Part shown: positions 8,509 to 17,605 of the stretch, one piece after another
Layout of the letters: every line of letters begins with the position of its first letter
How positions within the stretch are numbered: the stretch's first letter is position 1
Origin: Pseudanabaena sp. BC1403
Lineage (GTDB): Bacteria > Cyanobacteriota > Cyanobacteriia > Pseudanabaenales > Pseudanabaenaceae
NCBI RefSeq assembly: GCF_002914585.1
Contig: NZ_PDDM01000006.1
Coordinates: 124,001-188,000 of the forward strand
Reading direction: 5' to 3'
DNA length: 64,000 nt
Notes under the pieces: model-generated
The model's input: only the letters and a program-made list of their open reading frames with translations
Database searches by the model: none
Told to the model about the DNA's origin: nothing
Translations under genes and position numbers: made by a program

Positions 8509-9570
8509 CTATTCACTGGTTGGTAATATCTGTTTTTTTAGTTCATTTAGATAGAGATCAGCACCAATAGAGCCTGGTAAACCTAGGCAAATATAGGTAG
8601 GAATGAAATAGACCTTTCCAGACTTGCTAACATTAAGAGACTGCGCGATCGCACTCTTTGACCAAGCTTGCTTGAGATTAGCAAGTTGCGAATCTTCAAA
8701 ATTGCTTGCTTGCTTTAACTGGTTCGGTTTACTAAAGTTATTTCCGAGGAAAATCACCATATCAGCCTGACCGAGTTGAGGAAGTGTTTCTAATGAAATC
8801 GGAACAAAAGGTGCTTTCGGATTGCGGGGAAGTTGGGGTGGAGATACCAGTTCAAATCCTAAATCTTGGGGTAAAGAGCTACAAAGACCATGTTTATTGG
8901 TAACTAAAAAAATCTCTTTTAAATCACTAGAACTCAGTAACAGCAAATTTGGGGAAGTCTTTACAACTGAGGAAAAGACTTGACGGGCTGTAGCAATTTG
9001 CTGTTGCTTTTCTTTTAAAATTTGCTCGGCTTGATCAGAACGATTTACAGCTTTTGCGATCGCCTTGAGATTCATATCTGGCTCAGTCCACTTTAAAATC
9101 AATGTTGGGGCGATCCTCGCCAAGGTAGCATATTGTCTAGTATTGTTAATATCAAGTCCCAAAATCAAATCTGGTTGGACTTTAAGAATCGCTTCGATGG
9201 AGGGAGCATAAACTAGCCCGACATTTACCATCGGTTGTGTAATCCGCAATCCTATATAGGGAATCTGTTTACTAGGATCAGTATAGTCATGTCGGTGAAA
9301 GGATCCCTGATCAGCAAAGGCAACCGCTTGGACATTGAGCGCAAGTAAAGGCTCTAGAAGATAGGGGCCAAGTACGACAATCCTTTGAGGCTGACCACAT
9401 ACTTTGGTCTTTCCCATCACATGCTCAATGTCACGACAGTCAGTCCGCAGAGAATTAGCAGCTTGGATCGAGTCACCACGCATATAGCTGGGCGTACTTT
9501 GGCAGGATGCGATCGCAACTGTAATCACGATCATCAAGACTACCCATTGAATCGACTTCGTTAGTTTCAT
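8509..9570 (-). CDS. Iron-siderophore ABC transporter substrate-binding lipoprotein (FecB-like)
   Basis: Periplasmic binding protein that captures the ferri-siderophore and hands it to the permeases. From the ATG at 9570 it has a lipoprotein signal, MKLTKSIQWVVLMIVITVA, ending in a lipobox with Cys (IASC). The frame is open to 9630 but that extension overlaps the upstream ATPase gene and hides the signal peptide, so I choose 9570. The mature part contains the typical QRIVVLGPYLLEPLLAL start and a DLILGLD segment of the class III binding-protein fold, about 350 residues in all. It is the last gene of a four-gene minus-strand operon, 19 bases after the ATPase. Confidence 0.9.
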   Translation of the reverse strand: MKLTKSIQWVVLMIVITVAIASCQSTPSYMRGDSIQAANSLRTDCRDIEHVMGKTKVCGQPQRIVVLGPYLLEPLLALNVQAVAFADQGSFHRHDYTDPSKQIPYIGLRITQPMVNVGLVYAPSIEAILKVQPDLILGLDINNTRQYATLARIAPTLILKWTEPDMNLKAIAKAVNRSDQAEQILKEKQQQIATARQVFSSVVKTSPNLLLLSSSDLKEIFLVTNKHGLCSSLPQDLGFELVSPPQLPRNPKAPFVPISLETLPQLGQADMVIFLGNNFSKPNQLKQASNFEDSQLANLKQAWSKSAIAQSLNVSKSGKVYFIPTYICLGLPGSIGADLYLNELKKQILPTSE

Positions 9571-9589
9571 AGGTGTAAAAAACAGATAC

Positions 9590-10399
9590 TCAAAAATTTT
9601 GGATAGAACTTGCTGAATTCTTGGCTCCAATGGGAATACACATGGGAGTACCTGCGATTGGATCTGGATAAATACGGCATTTCAAATTGAATACAGTTTG
9701 GACAATCTCCTCAGTAATCACTTCTTGGGGCTTACCTGATGCAAAGATTTGTCCTGCTTTGATCGCCACTAAATGGTCAGCATAGCGACAAGCCTGATTT
9801 AAATCATGTAATACCATCACAATCGTGCGTCCTTGTTGCTGATTGAGATGATGGAGCAGATCTAATATTTCAATTTGATGAGCGAGATCGAGAAAAGTAG
9901 TTGGCTCATCTAGGAGGAGTAGTTTCGTGTTTTGAGCAAGTGCCATCGCAATCCATGCCCTCTGCCGCTGACCACCCGATAGATTATCAAGAGGATGATC
10001 GCATAGTTCCATTAAGTCTGTCATTTCTATGGCTTGCTGAACAAACTTTTCATCCTGAGTTGACCATTGCTGCATCCAGTTTTGATAAGGATAGCGTCCT
10101 TGAGAAACTAGATCGCGGATGGTCAAGCCTTCGGGAGCAACTGGACTTTGCGGTAATAATCCTAACTGCTGAGCAACAGCTTTAGATGATCGCTTCATAA
10201 TTGATTTGCCATCGAGGTAGACTCCACCACTTTTAGGTTTGAGTAATCGTCCAAGACCTTTCAGCAAAGTGGATTTGCCGCAGCCATTTGCGCCCACTAA
10301 TACCGTGATTTTTTCCGTAGGAATTGCTAATGTCAAATCCTGAATAATGGTATTGCCTGCATAGGCTAAGGATAATTTTTGAGCAGTAAGTTCTAACAT
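9590..10399 (-). CDS. Iron-siderophore ABC transporter ATP-binding protein (FecE-like)
   Basis: ATPase that powers siderophore import. The 269-residue protein has Walker A GANGCGKST near residue 33, signature LSGGQRQRAWIAMALAQ near residue 136, Walker B LLLLDEPT and a switch His (VLHDLNQA). The start at 10399 is chosen because it overlaps the upstream permease stop by one base (TAATG), the normal operon coupling; the longer open frame to 10510 lies entirely inside the permease gene. The C-terminal tail after residue 230 is typical of FecE/FhuC-like ATPases. Confidence 0.92.
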   Translation of the reverse strand: MLELTAQKLSLAYAGNTIIQDLTLAIPTEKITVLVGANGCGKSTLLKGLGRLLKPKSGGVYLDGKSIMKRSSKAVAQQLGLLPQSPVAPEGLTIRDLVSQGRYPYQNWMQQWSTQDEKFVQQAIEMTDLMELCDHPLDNLSGGQRQRAWIAMALAQNTKLLLLDEPTTFLDLAHQIEILDLLHHLNQQQGRTIVMVLHDLNQACRYADHLVAIKAGQIFASGKPQEVITEEIVQTVFNLKCRIYPDPIAGTPMCIPIGAKNSASSIQNF

Positions 10400-11436
10400 T
10401 AACGTTGGCGATTGTGAATGAGTAGGAATAGAAAAAATGGCGCACCGATCGCAGCAACTACCACGCCACAGGGAATCTCGATAGGGGCAAATAGAACCCG
10501 TCCGATCCAATCAGCGATCGTGACTAAAAATCCACCAATTAGGGCAGCCACAGGCAAAAGGTTTTGATGATTTGTACCGATCAGTTTGCGCCCGATATGG
10601 GGAGCCATCAATCCGACAAAGCTAATCGTGCCTGCGGTGGCAACTGCGGCTCCAGCCAGAGCCACTGCCACGACCACTAACAGACTGCGTTGCCATTCCA
10701 CTCGACTCCCCAATCCTTTAGCGACATCATCGCCAAGGTGTAACACATTTAACTGACGTGATAGCCCCAAAGCAAAGGGAACACCACCAAGACACCAAGG
10801 TAAAAATGCAAAAAACTGTTCCCATGTGCGTCCATACACACTTCCTGCTAACCAGACTATGGCTTGGCTGACATTAGCAATGGAACCCAAGGTAATCAAT
10901 AAACTGATGAAGGCACTAGCGATCGCGGACAAGCCAATCCCTAATAAAATCAATAAAATTGGTGAACTGCCACCATTCCACGCCAAGCTATAGATGATGG
11001 CTGCCATAGCCAAAGCACCAATAAATGCAGAGATTGGTAGGGCATATATCGGAACTTCGGGAAACAAGACAATAGTGGCAACGGCTGCCAAACTAGCGCC
11101 TGCATTGATACCAATGATGCTGGGATCAGCGAGAGGATTGCGAGTTAAGCCTTGAAAGATGGTTCCCGAAATCGCAAGGGTAATTCCCACCATAAAAGCA
11201 ACTAAAGTTCGTGGCAATCTGAGGGTATGAATGATGAAGAGATGATCGGGATTACCTGTATCAATTGCTAGCAAGCTTTTGATAATATCAGCGATCGCAA
11301 TCGGATATTCACCTTGCCCAACATCCAAGAGAATGGAAACAAAACTAAGTCCGAGCAAAATTGTCAAGATCGCTGGTAGACGACGATCCACCTGCAAGGA
11401 GACGACTGGATTGCGAATTGTTAGCAAGGATTTCAT
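10399..11436 (-). CDS. Iron-siderophore ABC transporter permease (FecD-like)
   Basis: Inner-membrane permease of the FecCD family, 345 residues with roughly ten hydrophobic segments. Family motifs seen: LRLPRTLVAFMVGITLAISG, the QGLTRNPLADPSIIGINAGAS region near residues 94-113, and a GLMAPHIGRKLIGTNH loop near residue 277 that couples to the ATPase. It overlaps the partner permease by four bases and the ATPase by one, showing a tight operon. It presumably forms a heterodimer with the next permease. Confidence 0.92.
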   Translation of the reverse strand: MKSLLTIRNPVVSLQVDRRLPAILTILLGLSFVSILLDVGQGEYPIAIADIIKSLLAIDTGNPDHLFIIHTLRLPRTLVAFMVGITLAISGTIFQGLTRNPLADPSIIGINAGASLAAVATIVLFPEVPIYALPISAFIGALAMAAIIYSLAWNGGSSPILLILLGIGLSAIASAFISLLITLGSIANVSQAIVWLAGSVYGRTWEQFFAFLPWCLGGVPFALGLSRQLNVLHLGDDVAKGLGSRVEWQRSLLVVVAVALAGAAVATAGTISFVGLMAPHIGRKLIGTNHQNLLPVAALIGGFLVTIADWIGRVLFAPIEIPCGVVVAAIGAPFFLFLLIHNRQR

Positions 11437-12467
11437 TTTCTGACCTTGGATTTTACAAGATAGACAAATACTGGCGCACCAATCAGTGCAGTCATTACTC
11501 CCACTGGCAATTCTTGAGGCTTGAGTAATACTCTGGCAGCAATATCTGATAACAACAAGAGAATGGAACCAAAAATAGCTGAGTATGGAAGGATCCAGCG
11601 ATAATCAGTTCTGATAAAAAAACGGACTCCATGAGGTACAACTAATCCAATAAATCCAATTGGCCCTGCGATCGCCACCGAACTTCCTGCTAACAAAACC
11701 ACACTTGCGGCTGTCAAGAGCTTAATTAAAAGGGTTTGCTGACCTAAACTAGTGGCAATTTCTTCACCTAAACTCATAGTTGTAATCTGTCTACCCAGCA
11801 GCAGCGCAAGGAGCATCCCCAAAACCATGCAGGGAAATAAATTCAAAAACAGCTCAAAATCTCTACCAGCTAATGAACCTGCTAACCAAAATCGAATTTC
11901 TTCTAAGGTTTGTTGGCTGACAATTAATATGGCAGTAGTAATGGAAGATATAAATGCGGTGATTGCCGCTCCTGCAATGGTGAGATTTAATGGTGTTAAT
12001 CCTCCAGAGCCGAGCGAGGCTAAACCATACACCACCACTGCGGCGATCGCTGCACCCACAAAGGCGGCTCCTGCATAAACCGTGAGGGAAGAACTTCCCC
12101 CAATAAATAAGGTTCCAACGACAGCTAATGCACCACCTGCACTAATCCCTAAGATCCCAGTTTCCGCTAAGGGATTACGGGTTAAGCCTTGCATCAATGC
12201 ACCTGACACAGAGAGTGATGCACCAACCGCGATCGCAATTAGCGATCGCGGCAGTCTTACAGTTTGGATGATCAGATGATCAAAGGAGCTATCAAAATCT
12301 GTAAAAGATTTGAGGATAGAGTCTAAGGCTATCTCACGCGCTCCCAAAGTAACGCTATAGATTAGGCAAATTATTAAGGCGATCACCCCTAGTCCTAATC
12401 CTAACATCAGCGCTATTGGTGATGGTTTTAGCTGTTTAGACATCCTCAAGAAAGTGGGGTAGGACAT
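11433..12467 (-). CDS. Iron-siderophore ABC transporter permease (FecC-like), first gene of the import operon
   Basis: Second FecCD-family permease, 344 residues. It shows VRLPRSLIAIAVGASLSVSG, QGLTRNPLAETGILGISAG and the coupling loop GLVVPHGVRFFIRTDYR. A second in-frame ATG eight codons in (12443, MSKQLKP) is a plausible true start because the first codons add little. It overlaps the downstream permease by an ATGA junction. The promoter must lie in the 595-bp region shared with the receptor gene; no clean Fur palindrome is seen directly upstream, only a weak AT-rich match. Confidence 0.92.
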   Translation of the reverse strand: MSYPTFLRMSKQLKPSPIALMLGLGLGVIALIICLIYSVTLGAREIALDSILKSFTDFDSSFDHLIIQTVRLPRSLIAIAVGASLSVSGALMQGLTRNPLAETGILGISAGGALAVVGTLFIGGSSSLTVYAGAAFVGAAIAAVVVYGLASLGSGGLTPLNLTIAGAAITAFISSITTAILIVSQQTLEEIRFWLAGSLAGRDFELFLNLFPCMVLGMLLALLLGRQITTMSLGEEIATSLGQQTLLIKLLTAASVVLLAGSSVAIAGPIGFIGLVVPHGVRFFIRTDYRWILPYSAIFGSILLLLSDIAARVLLKPQELPVGVMTALIGAPVFVYLVKSKVRK

Positions 12468-12846
12468 TGAGCAAAGTTGGGGAATGACAGTATTGCTGTA
12501 AAAACTAGACTATGTAAATCTAGCACTTAATTATTGATATTAACTTGCAATTAGTCAAAATTACTGCTATTAATTTAATTAACTATTGACAGTACTTTCT
12601 AATAAATTTCTCTAATAGTATATTACTTTAGGCTCTGTCTATAGTTTATATGAATTATAGAAATATATTAGCTATTGCTGAGAGTCTTAGAGGTGTTCTA
12701 AGAATAATTGATATCTATTCTTAATATGGAATGGGTGTTTGCGTACATTTGTATACAAGCCCCCATTCCTCATGCTCCAACTAAGCTTCCTATAGCGTTT
12801 TGGGACTAAGCGCATACTCATTCTCAAAACAATCAATCACAGTAAT

Positions 12847-12885
12847 CCCAAAGCACAAAGTGGCTACGCCACTTTGTGCTTTGGG
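12847..12885. repeat. Perfect 18-bp-arm hairpin with GGC-TAC-GCC tip
   Basis: Arms 12847-12864 and 12868-12885 are perfect complements around a TAC loop. It lies about 180 bases before the receptor start, so it is within the possible leader rather than at a gene end. Confidence 0.85.
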
Positions 12886-13029
12886 AACCCTTACTGGGTT
12901 TGGGTTTCAATTCACAAAAATGTCATCACACTTTTGTGAATTTGGATAAAAAGTCTGCGGCTTTCATTTTGCCCACAACAAAATGAAAGCCACTTCATAA
13001 AAAAAGGGCAAGCGCCAACTTGCCCCGAA

Positions 13030-13046
13030 ATTATCAATATCAAATC
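13030..13046 (-). promoter_or_regulatory. Candidate Fur half-sites before the TonB receptor
   Basis: On the minus strand two adjacent Fur-type hexamers read GATATT and GATAAT; on the plus strand this is ATTATCAATATC. It ends 16 bases before the receptor ATG. The match is partial, and the assignment rests on the iron-uptake context. Confidence 0.4.
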
Positions 13047-13062
13047 GATACCTAACATCATA

Positions 13063-15636
13063 ATGAAATCCGATCGCGTTTTACTCGCTAGTTTCGTCTT
13101 TGCAATCGCCAGTATTGCGTCACCCGAATTTTTTAAATTCCATATTTCCTCTGCCTCAGCCGAGAATCTGAGTAAGCCATCTAGTCAAATAGACTCCATA
13201 GAAAATGGAAAAGTTCAAAGTGTGCAGGACTTAAGACAAGTTTCCACCAGCGCTTCAGAATTACTTGCCGAAACCTCTACTAACTTAGTCCAGATCACAG
13301 GTGTCAAGCTCAACCCCACAGCTAATGGTCTTGAAGTTGCCTTAGAAACAACCAGTAGTAGCATCAGTCCACCCGCTCCACAAACTTCAGGCAAGTTGCT
13401 CTACTTTGATATTCCCAACGCCAAATTGGCACTACCCAATAGCGATCGCTTTCTTGCCGAGAATCCTGCTGATGGCATTGCAAATGTATCTGTTATTCAG
13501 GCAAATGCTAGTTATGTAAGGGTAATCGTCAGAGGAATTAATGCTGTTCCCAAAGCTATGGTGACTACAGGCAATCCCAATTCTGTCGCCCAAGTATCTA
13601 ATGAGGCTAAAGAAGAAGAAGAAGAAATTACCATTACAGGAGAAACTGATCGCAAAACCACCTATCGCGAGCCGAATGCTTCCACAGCAACTCGTACAGA
13701 TACAGCGATTATTGACACACCACAATCAATTCAAGTAGTTCCCCAACAGGTTTTAAAAGATCAGCAGGTTGTCCGAGTCGATCAAGCCCTCCGAAATGTC
13801 AGTGGTGTCACAGGCGAACTCTCTGGGTTTTCATCGGCTCAAAGTCTCACGATTCGTGGATTTGTCACCGAGAGCTTTGCAAATATTCCAATTTTGCGCG
13901 ATGGCTTTCGTACTTATTCCAATCTTAGTCCACAGGAAACAACCAACCTAGAACGTATTGAGGTACTTAAGGGCCCTGCATCCGTACTTTATGGACAGGC
14001 TGATCCTGGGGGGATTATCAATCTGGTTACTAAACAGCCTTTAGCCAAGCCTTTCTATGATTTGCAATTGCAAGCAGGTAGTTTTGGGTTTATACGCCCT
14101 AGTGTTGATTTATCTGGGCCTCTAGATACGGATGGCAATGTCCTTTATCGCCTCAATGCGGCATATCAGCGATCGGATGGATTTCGCAATTTTGACACCA
14201 AATCTGAACGATTCTTTATTGCTCCAGTTGTGCAATGGAAAATCAGCGATCGCACCAAGATCAACTTTTTCCTAGAATATACGAACGACCAGATTCCATA
14301 CGATGTGGGACTACCTGCCTTTGGCAGAGGTGTCCTTGATGTGCCACGCGATCGCATCTTGGGAGAACGTGATGACAGTCTCAAAAGCAGAGCATTTTCC
14401 ATTGGCTATAAATTAGAACATCAGTTTGATGACAATTGGAAGATCCGAAATGCTTTTAGGTATTCTGATCAAAATCTCAAAGTTGAATCAACATTACCTT
14501 TCATATTCAATGAAGCCACAGGGACTTTAGCAAGGTTATACGGTAGACGTGAACTACAATCGAATGACTATTCGCTCCAAACTGATGTAGTTGGCAAATT
14601 TGAGACAGGCTCTGTAAAACATACTCTATTAGCAGGAGTGGATTTGAATTGGAGTGTGTTTAACGATGTATTCACCAAAATTAGTCGTGCTCAAATCTTG
14701 CCCCTCAATGTCTTTAATCCAACCTACGGGCTATTCTCTCGTCCCAATTTTGATACAGTGCCGCAACTTCCCGAAAGTGATACGGCGATTAGTCGCACAG
14801 GCGTATTTCTGCAAGATCAAATTGCTTTTAGTGACCAATTGAGCGTGATCGCAGGAATTCGTTTTGATGGAGTGACTAACCGCAATACCTTTGCGGGTAC
14901 AAGTCGTTACGATAGCGCTTGGAGTCCTCGCCTCGGCTTGGTGTATAAACCGATTGAAACAGTAGCTTTATTCGCTAACTATTCTCAATCTTTTACGCCT
15001 AATGTGGGGCAAGATGTTAATGGTAATTTTCTAGAACCTGAAAAGGCTCAAGGTTATGAGTTTGGGATTAAAGCTGAGTTAACCAAAAAACTATTTGCCA
15101 CTCTGTCGTACTTTAGTATCACCAAACAAAATGTGGCAACACCTGTATCAATACTTGAACCCTCTGTCTCAGTAGCCACTGGCAAACAACAGAGTCAGGG
15201 AATTGAGCTTGATATCTCTGGCGAAATTGCGCCAAATTGGAATCTAATTGCCTCCTATGCTTACACTAATGCCAGAGTTACAGAAGACAATAGCATTCCT
15301 GTGGGTAATCGTTTACCAGGTTCTCCTTACAATTCTTTTGGAATATGGACAACTTACCAAATTCCTGATGGTGATTTGCAAGGACTCGGCTTTGGTTTGG
15401 GTGTAAATTATGTGGGTAATCGTACAGGCGATCGCGAGAATACTTACGAAGTTGGTGATTATTTCCTTACCAATGCGGCAATTTTCTATAAGCGGGATCA
15501 ATGGCGCTTTGGATTGAACTTCAATAATCTCTTTAACATTAACTACATCAGTGGTGTTGGTGGTACAAGCCGCACTTTTGGCAATTCCCCTGGAGCACCA
15601 TTTTCAGTGGTTGGCTCCATTGGCATCCAGTTTTAA
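13063..15636 (+). CDS. TonB-dependent siderophore receptor with N-terminal AMIN domain
   Basis: Outer-membrane gated receptor importing the ferric siderophore, 857 residues. A signal peptide at 1-33 is followed by an AMIN domain (about 75-165; ITGVKLNPTANGLEVALET through VIVRGINAV), typical of cyanobacterial receptors. A glutamate run EEEEEITITGE near 186 serves as a TonB-box-like segment. The plug covers about 215-330 (DTPQSIQVVPQQVLKDQ, LRNVSGVTG, ERIEVLKGPASVLYG). The 22-strand barrel follows and ends in GSIGIQF with terminal Phe. It diverges from the FecBCDE-like operon and adjoins biosynthesis genes, so its likely ligand is the siderophore made here. Confidence 0.93.
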   Translation: MKSDRVLLASFVFAIASIASPEFFKFHISSASAENLSKPSSQIDSIENGKVQSVQDLRQVSTSASELLAETSTNLVQITGVKLNPTANGLEVALETTSSSISPPAPQTSGKLLYFDIPNAKLALPNSDRFLAENPADGIANVSVIQANASYVRVIVRGINAVPKAMVTTGNPNSVAQVSNEAKEEEEEITITGETDRKTTYREPNASTATRTDTAIIDTPQSIQVVPQQVLKDQQVVRVDQALRNVSGVTGELSGFSSAQSLTIRGFVTESFANIPILRDGFRTYSNLSPQETTNLERIEVLKGPASVLYGQADPGGIINLVTKQPLAKPFYDLQLQAGSFGFIRPSVDLSGPLDTDGNVLYRLNAAYQRSDGFRNFDTKSERFFIAPVVQWKISDRTKINFFLEYTNDQIPYDVGLPAFGRGVLDVPRDRILGERDDSLKSRAFSIGYKLEHQFDDNWKIRNAFRYSDQNLKVESTLPFIFNEATGTLARLYGRRELQSNDYSLQTDVVGKFETGSVKHTLLAGVDLNWSVFNDVFTKISRAQILPLNVFNPTYGLFSRPNFDTVPQLPESDTAISRTGVFLQDQIAFSDQLSVIAGIRFDGVTNRNTFAGTSRYDSAWSPRLGLVYKPIETVALFANYSQSFTPNVGQDVNGNFLEPEKAQGYEFGIKAELTKKLFATLSYFSITKQNVATPVSILEPSVSVATGKQQSQGIELDISGEIAPNWNLIASYAYTNARVTEDNSIPVGNRLPGSPYNSFGIWTTYQIPDGDLQGLGFGLGVNYVGNRTGDRENTYEVGDYFLTNAAIFYKRDQWRFGLNFNNLFNINYISGVGGTSRTFGNSPGAPFSVVGSIGIQF

Positions 15637-15675
15637 CAAATAATATGCAGCGCTTTGCGCTGCATATTATTTGTT
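15635..15675. terminator. Bidirectional hairpin terminator
   Basis: 19-bp perfect arms (15635-15653, 15657-15675) around TTT; the tip is GCAGCGCTTTGCGCTGC and TTT follows. It includes the receptor stop codon and separates it from the convergent STAS-like gene. Confidence 0.85.
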
Positions 15676-15676
15676 T

Positions 15677-16120
15677 TTATACTTGTAGAGAGATTAGCCA
15701 TTGTTCAGCTTCTACTTGACTAGCAAATACTTGTCCTAAGCATCCAAATATACCTGCGATGGTTTTGGGAGTAGCCTTTTTGCGCTTTTCCAAATCATCG
15801 CCATCATAGACAATTGCCATACCAAGGCAGAATTGCATAATTCTGTCTTTATTTTGCTTTGCCCATTCAACAGTTAAGCGATGGACTGCTTCGATTTCTG
15901 ATGGATTATGGTTGACTTCAGCTACCTGTGCTGATTCCTGTTTTTGAGAAGTCGATTGATCGAGAATTAGCCCAAATTTTTGATTAGAGGAAAGCCATTT
16001 ATCAAAATGGGCTAAATACTTTTCAGTATCTTCTAATGTTGATGCATTCTCAAAATGGACAGATACAATCGGATAGTTGGATTCGTTGATGTCAATCATA
16101 TTAACTATAATATTTTGCAA
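15677..16120 (-). CDS. STAS/SpoIIAA-like small protein in the siderophore island
   Basis: A 147-residue soluble protein without signal or membrane segment. An internal ATG at 16099 (MIDINESNYPIVSVHFEN) looks like the real start because the first seven residues are uninformative. The pattern of an N-terminal beta-rich half, then a helix with RIMQFCLGMAIVYDG and a terminal VFASQVEAEQWL, recalls STAS/SpoIIAA-like proteins that adopt a thioredoxin-like or STAS fold. That resemblance is weak and from memory. It lies 16 bases downstream of the thioesterase gene on the same strand, suggesting co-transcription; a role in regulation or assembly cannot be read from the sequence. Confidence 0.55.
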   Translation of the reverse strand: MQNIIVNMIDINESNYPIVSVHFENASTLEDTEKYLAHFDKWLSSNQKFGLILDQSTSQKQESAQVAEVNHNPSEIEAVHRLTVEWAKQNKDRIMQFCLGMAIVYDGDDLEKRKKATPKTIAGIFGCLGQVFASQVEAEQWLISLQV

Positions 16121-16136
16121 TTAGTATCTAGTAATT

Positions 16137-16910
16137 TCAGACTTGATTCTCACATACTATTGATAATCTCTGCAATTTGTAATCCAATAATTGCAATAAA
16201 TCAGGTTGAGCATTGTGCAAGAAAAAATGATCCCCTTGCAGCATATGCAGCTCAAACTCAGCGCTGGTTTGGGATCTCCATGCTTCGAGCAATTCGATAC
16301 TTGCTTCAGGATCTTGATCGCCACCAAAGACAGTGATAGGACAATCTAGTGGAGCTTTAGGGCTATAAACATAGGTCTCAACGACAGCAAGATCTGCTCT
16401 TAGGGTGGGCAACAGCAACTGCATCAGTTCCTGATTGTCCAATACCTCTGCGGGTGTACCATTGAGGCGACGTAGTTCGGCGAAAAATTCTGGTTCTGGC
16501 AAATCATAGGTAGGCGGATTAATGCTAGGAATTTGTGGCGATCGCCGACCAGAAACATACAGATGCAATGGCGCTCGTTGGTGATTATCACGCAAAAATC
16601 TGGCTAATTCAAAACTTAATAAAGCACCCATGCTATGACCAAAGAAAGCAAAAGGCTTGTCCATCTCTGGTAAAAGCGCAGATGCGATCGCTTGTATTAG
16701 AGGTTCAAGTTGAGTAAAAGCAGGCTCTTGAATTCGCAATCCTCTACCAGGTAAATCGATTGGACAAACTTCCACATTCGTGGGAAGAGATCTCGACCAA
16801 TTCCGAAAACTGAGGCTACCGCCCCCTGCATATGGAAAACAAAATAGCCGCAAAACCGCCTCAGCATTGGGCTGAGCATAGTTTATCCATCGATTTAAAG
16901 TCTGTGTCAT
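16137..16910 (-). CDS. Type II thioesterase (alpha/beta hydrolase) of the NRPS/PKS line
   Basis: Editing thioesterase that clears stalled or mis-primed carrier domains, 257 residues. Diagnostic motifs are LFCFPYAGGGSLSFRNWS near residue 22, the nucleophile elbow GHSMGALLSFELARFLRD with Ser about 93, an acidic GGDQDP near 200 and the catalytic His in LQGDHFFLH near 232. This is the RifR/GrsT-type family, not a fused release domain. A strong Shine-Dalgarno AGGAGG (complement at 16926-16931) precedes the ATG, with a HIP1 octamer squeezed between. It diverges from the carrier-protein gene, so it shares the promoter region holding a Fur-like site. No fused TE is seen elsewhere in the line, so it might also assist release. 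Confidence 0.88.
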   Translation of the reverse strand: MTQTLNRWINYAQPNAEAVLRLFCFPYAGGGSLSFRNWSRSLPTNVEVCPIDLPGRGLRIQEPAFTQLEPLIQAIASALLPEMDKPFAFFGHSMGALLSFELARFLRDNHQRAPLHLYVSGRRSPQIPSINPPTYDLPEPEFFAELRRLNGTPAEVLDNQELMQLLLPTLRADLAVVETYVYSPKAPLDCPITVFGGDQDPEASIELLEAWRSQTSAEFELHMLQGDHFFLHNAQPDLLQLLDYKLQRLSIVCENQV

Positions 16911-17220
16911 CGTCGCGATCGCGCTCCTCCTGTGAGCTTTGCTGCCTATTAAGGCTTTACGGGGGGCAAGAAATTTTTTAATGCTTACTGTGCAAGACTT
17001 TTAAAAAATTTCTTAGGATTTAAGAAAGCGCAAAGCGCTGTAGCTAGCCAAAGAAGTGAAATGATTTACACCAATCTTATTGACATTTAGTTGTATTAGG
17101 ATATAGTATCCTTATTGATAATAATACTAATAGAGATTGTACACCAAGTGATTAATAACAGATCAATTAATACCCTCATAAACTCGTGTGACAATTACTT
17201 TCCCCATAAGAGGTAATTAA
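16911..17220. other. Divergent promoter region of the biosynthetic genes
   Basis: No gene in these 310 bases. A 14-bp-arm stem-loop (16968-16981 with 17001-17014) and a short AGCGC-AAA-GCGCT palindrome (17027-17039) are followed by AT-rich DNA with a Fur-like site, and AAGAGG just before the carrier-protein start. Confidence 0.65.
17116..17130. promoter_or_regulatory. Candidate Fur box of the biosynthetic operon
   Basis: TGATAATAATACTAA agrees with the 15-bp Fur consensus at 11 positions, with a perfect left half (TGATAAT). It lies about 90 bases before the carrier-protein start and could control the divergent thioesterase too. Confidence 0.5.
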
Positions 17221-17499
17221 TTGGAACCAACAATAGATACATTGAAAGGAATTGTGGCAGAACTTGGAATTGACCAAGATCTGCTTAATGCAGACACTTT
17301 GCTGTATGCAGATTTAGGGCTTGACTCTGTTGAGGCAGTACAGCTTTCCCTAGCAGTAAAGCGAAGACTGGGGATTGACTTAAAGCTAGGAACTCGTAAC
17401 GACATGACCTTAGCAGACATTTGCAACATGGCTAAAGAGGAGCCTGTGACATCTTCATACAGCGCTTTGCTCTCCAATCCAAACCAAGAAATTGTGTAA
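17221..17499 (+). CDS. Stand-alone acyl/aryl carrier protein
   Basis: A 92-residue carrier protein with the phosphopantetheine site LGLDSVEAVQL (Ser about 36) and helices fitting the four-helix carrier fold. The start is TTG at 17221, supported by an AAGAGG Shine-Dalgarno eight bases upstream; no ATG lies in frame before it. As the first gene of the plus-strand biosynthetic run and next to an aryl ligase and salicylate synthase, it probably holds the salicyl starter. The D-S-V site is more like ACPs than aryl carrier domains, so acyl rather than aryl loading remains possible. The tail (about 75-92) is disordered. Confidence 0.85.
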   Translation: MEPTIDTLKGIVAELGIDQDLLNADTLLYADLGLDSVEAVQLSLAVKRRLGIDLKLGTRNDMTLADICNMAKEEPVTSSYSALLSNPNQEIV

Positions 17500-17605
17500 A
17501 AGTATTGCAAATGCTTTTTAAAATTACGCAAAAATGCCCCGAAAGCCTCATATAGCGTTTTTCATTTTGCCTTCTGCAAGATGAAAAACACAAACCCTTA
17601 ATCTG

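Larger units (their letters stand above)
12468..13062. other. 595-bp divergent regulatory region between importer operon and TonB receptor
   Basis: No gene. It contains a TTGACA (12586-12591) with TCTAAT 19 bases later as a possible promoter, then at least seven stem-loops in a row: CTTAGA/TCTAAG (12686-12702), AAGAATA/TATTCTT (12700-12722), GGAATGGG/CCCATTCC (12728-12769), an 18-bp-arm hairpin (12847-12885), TTCACAAAA/TTTTGTGAA (12911-12940), a 13-bp-arm hairpin (12959-12991) and GGGCAAG/CTTGCCC (13006-13025). Confidence 0.75.

Noticed and set aside
9571-9630. N-terminal extension of the siderophore-binding protein
   Set aside because: It overlaps the upstream ATPase gene and would bury the lipoprotein signal; ATG 9570 fits better.
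10400-10510. N-terminal extension of the ABC ATPase
   Set aside because: It lies entirely inside the permease gene; the TAATG overlap at 10399 explains the true start.
12468-13062. tRNA or known riboswitch in the long divergent region
   Set aside because: No cloverleaf or T-loop sequence found; the stem-loops are simple hairpins.
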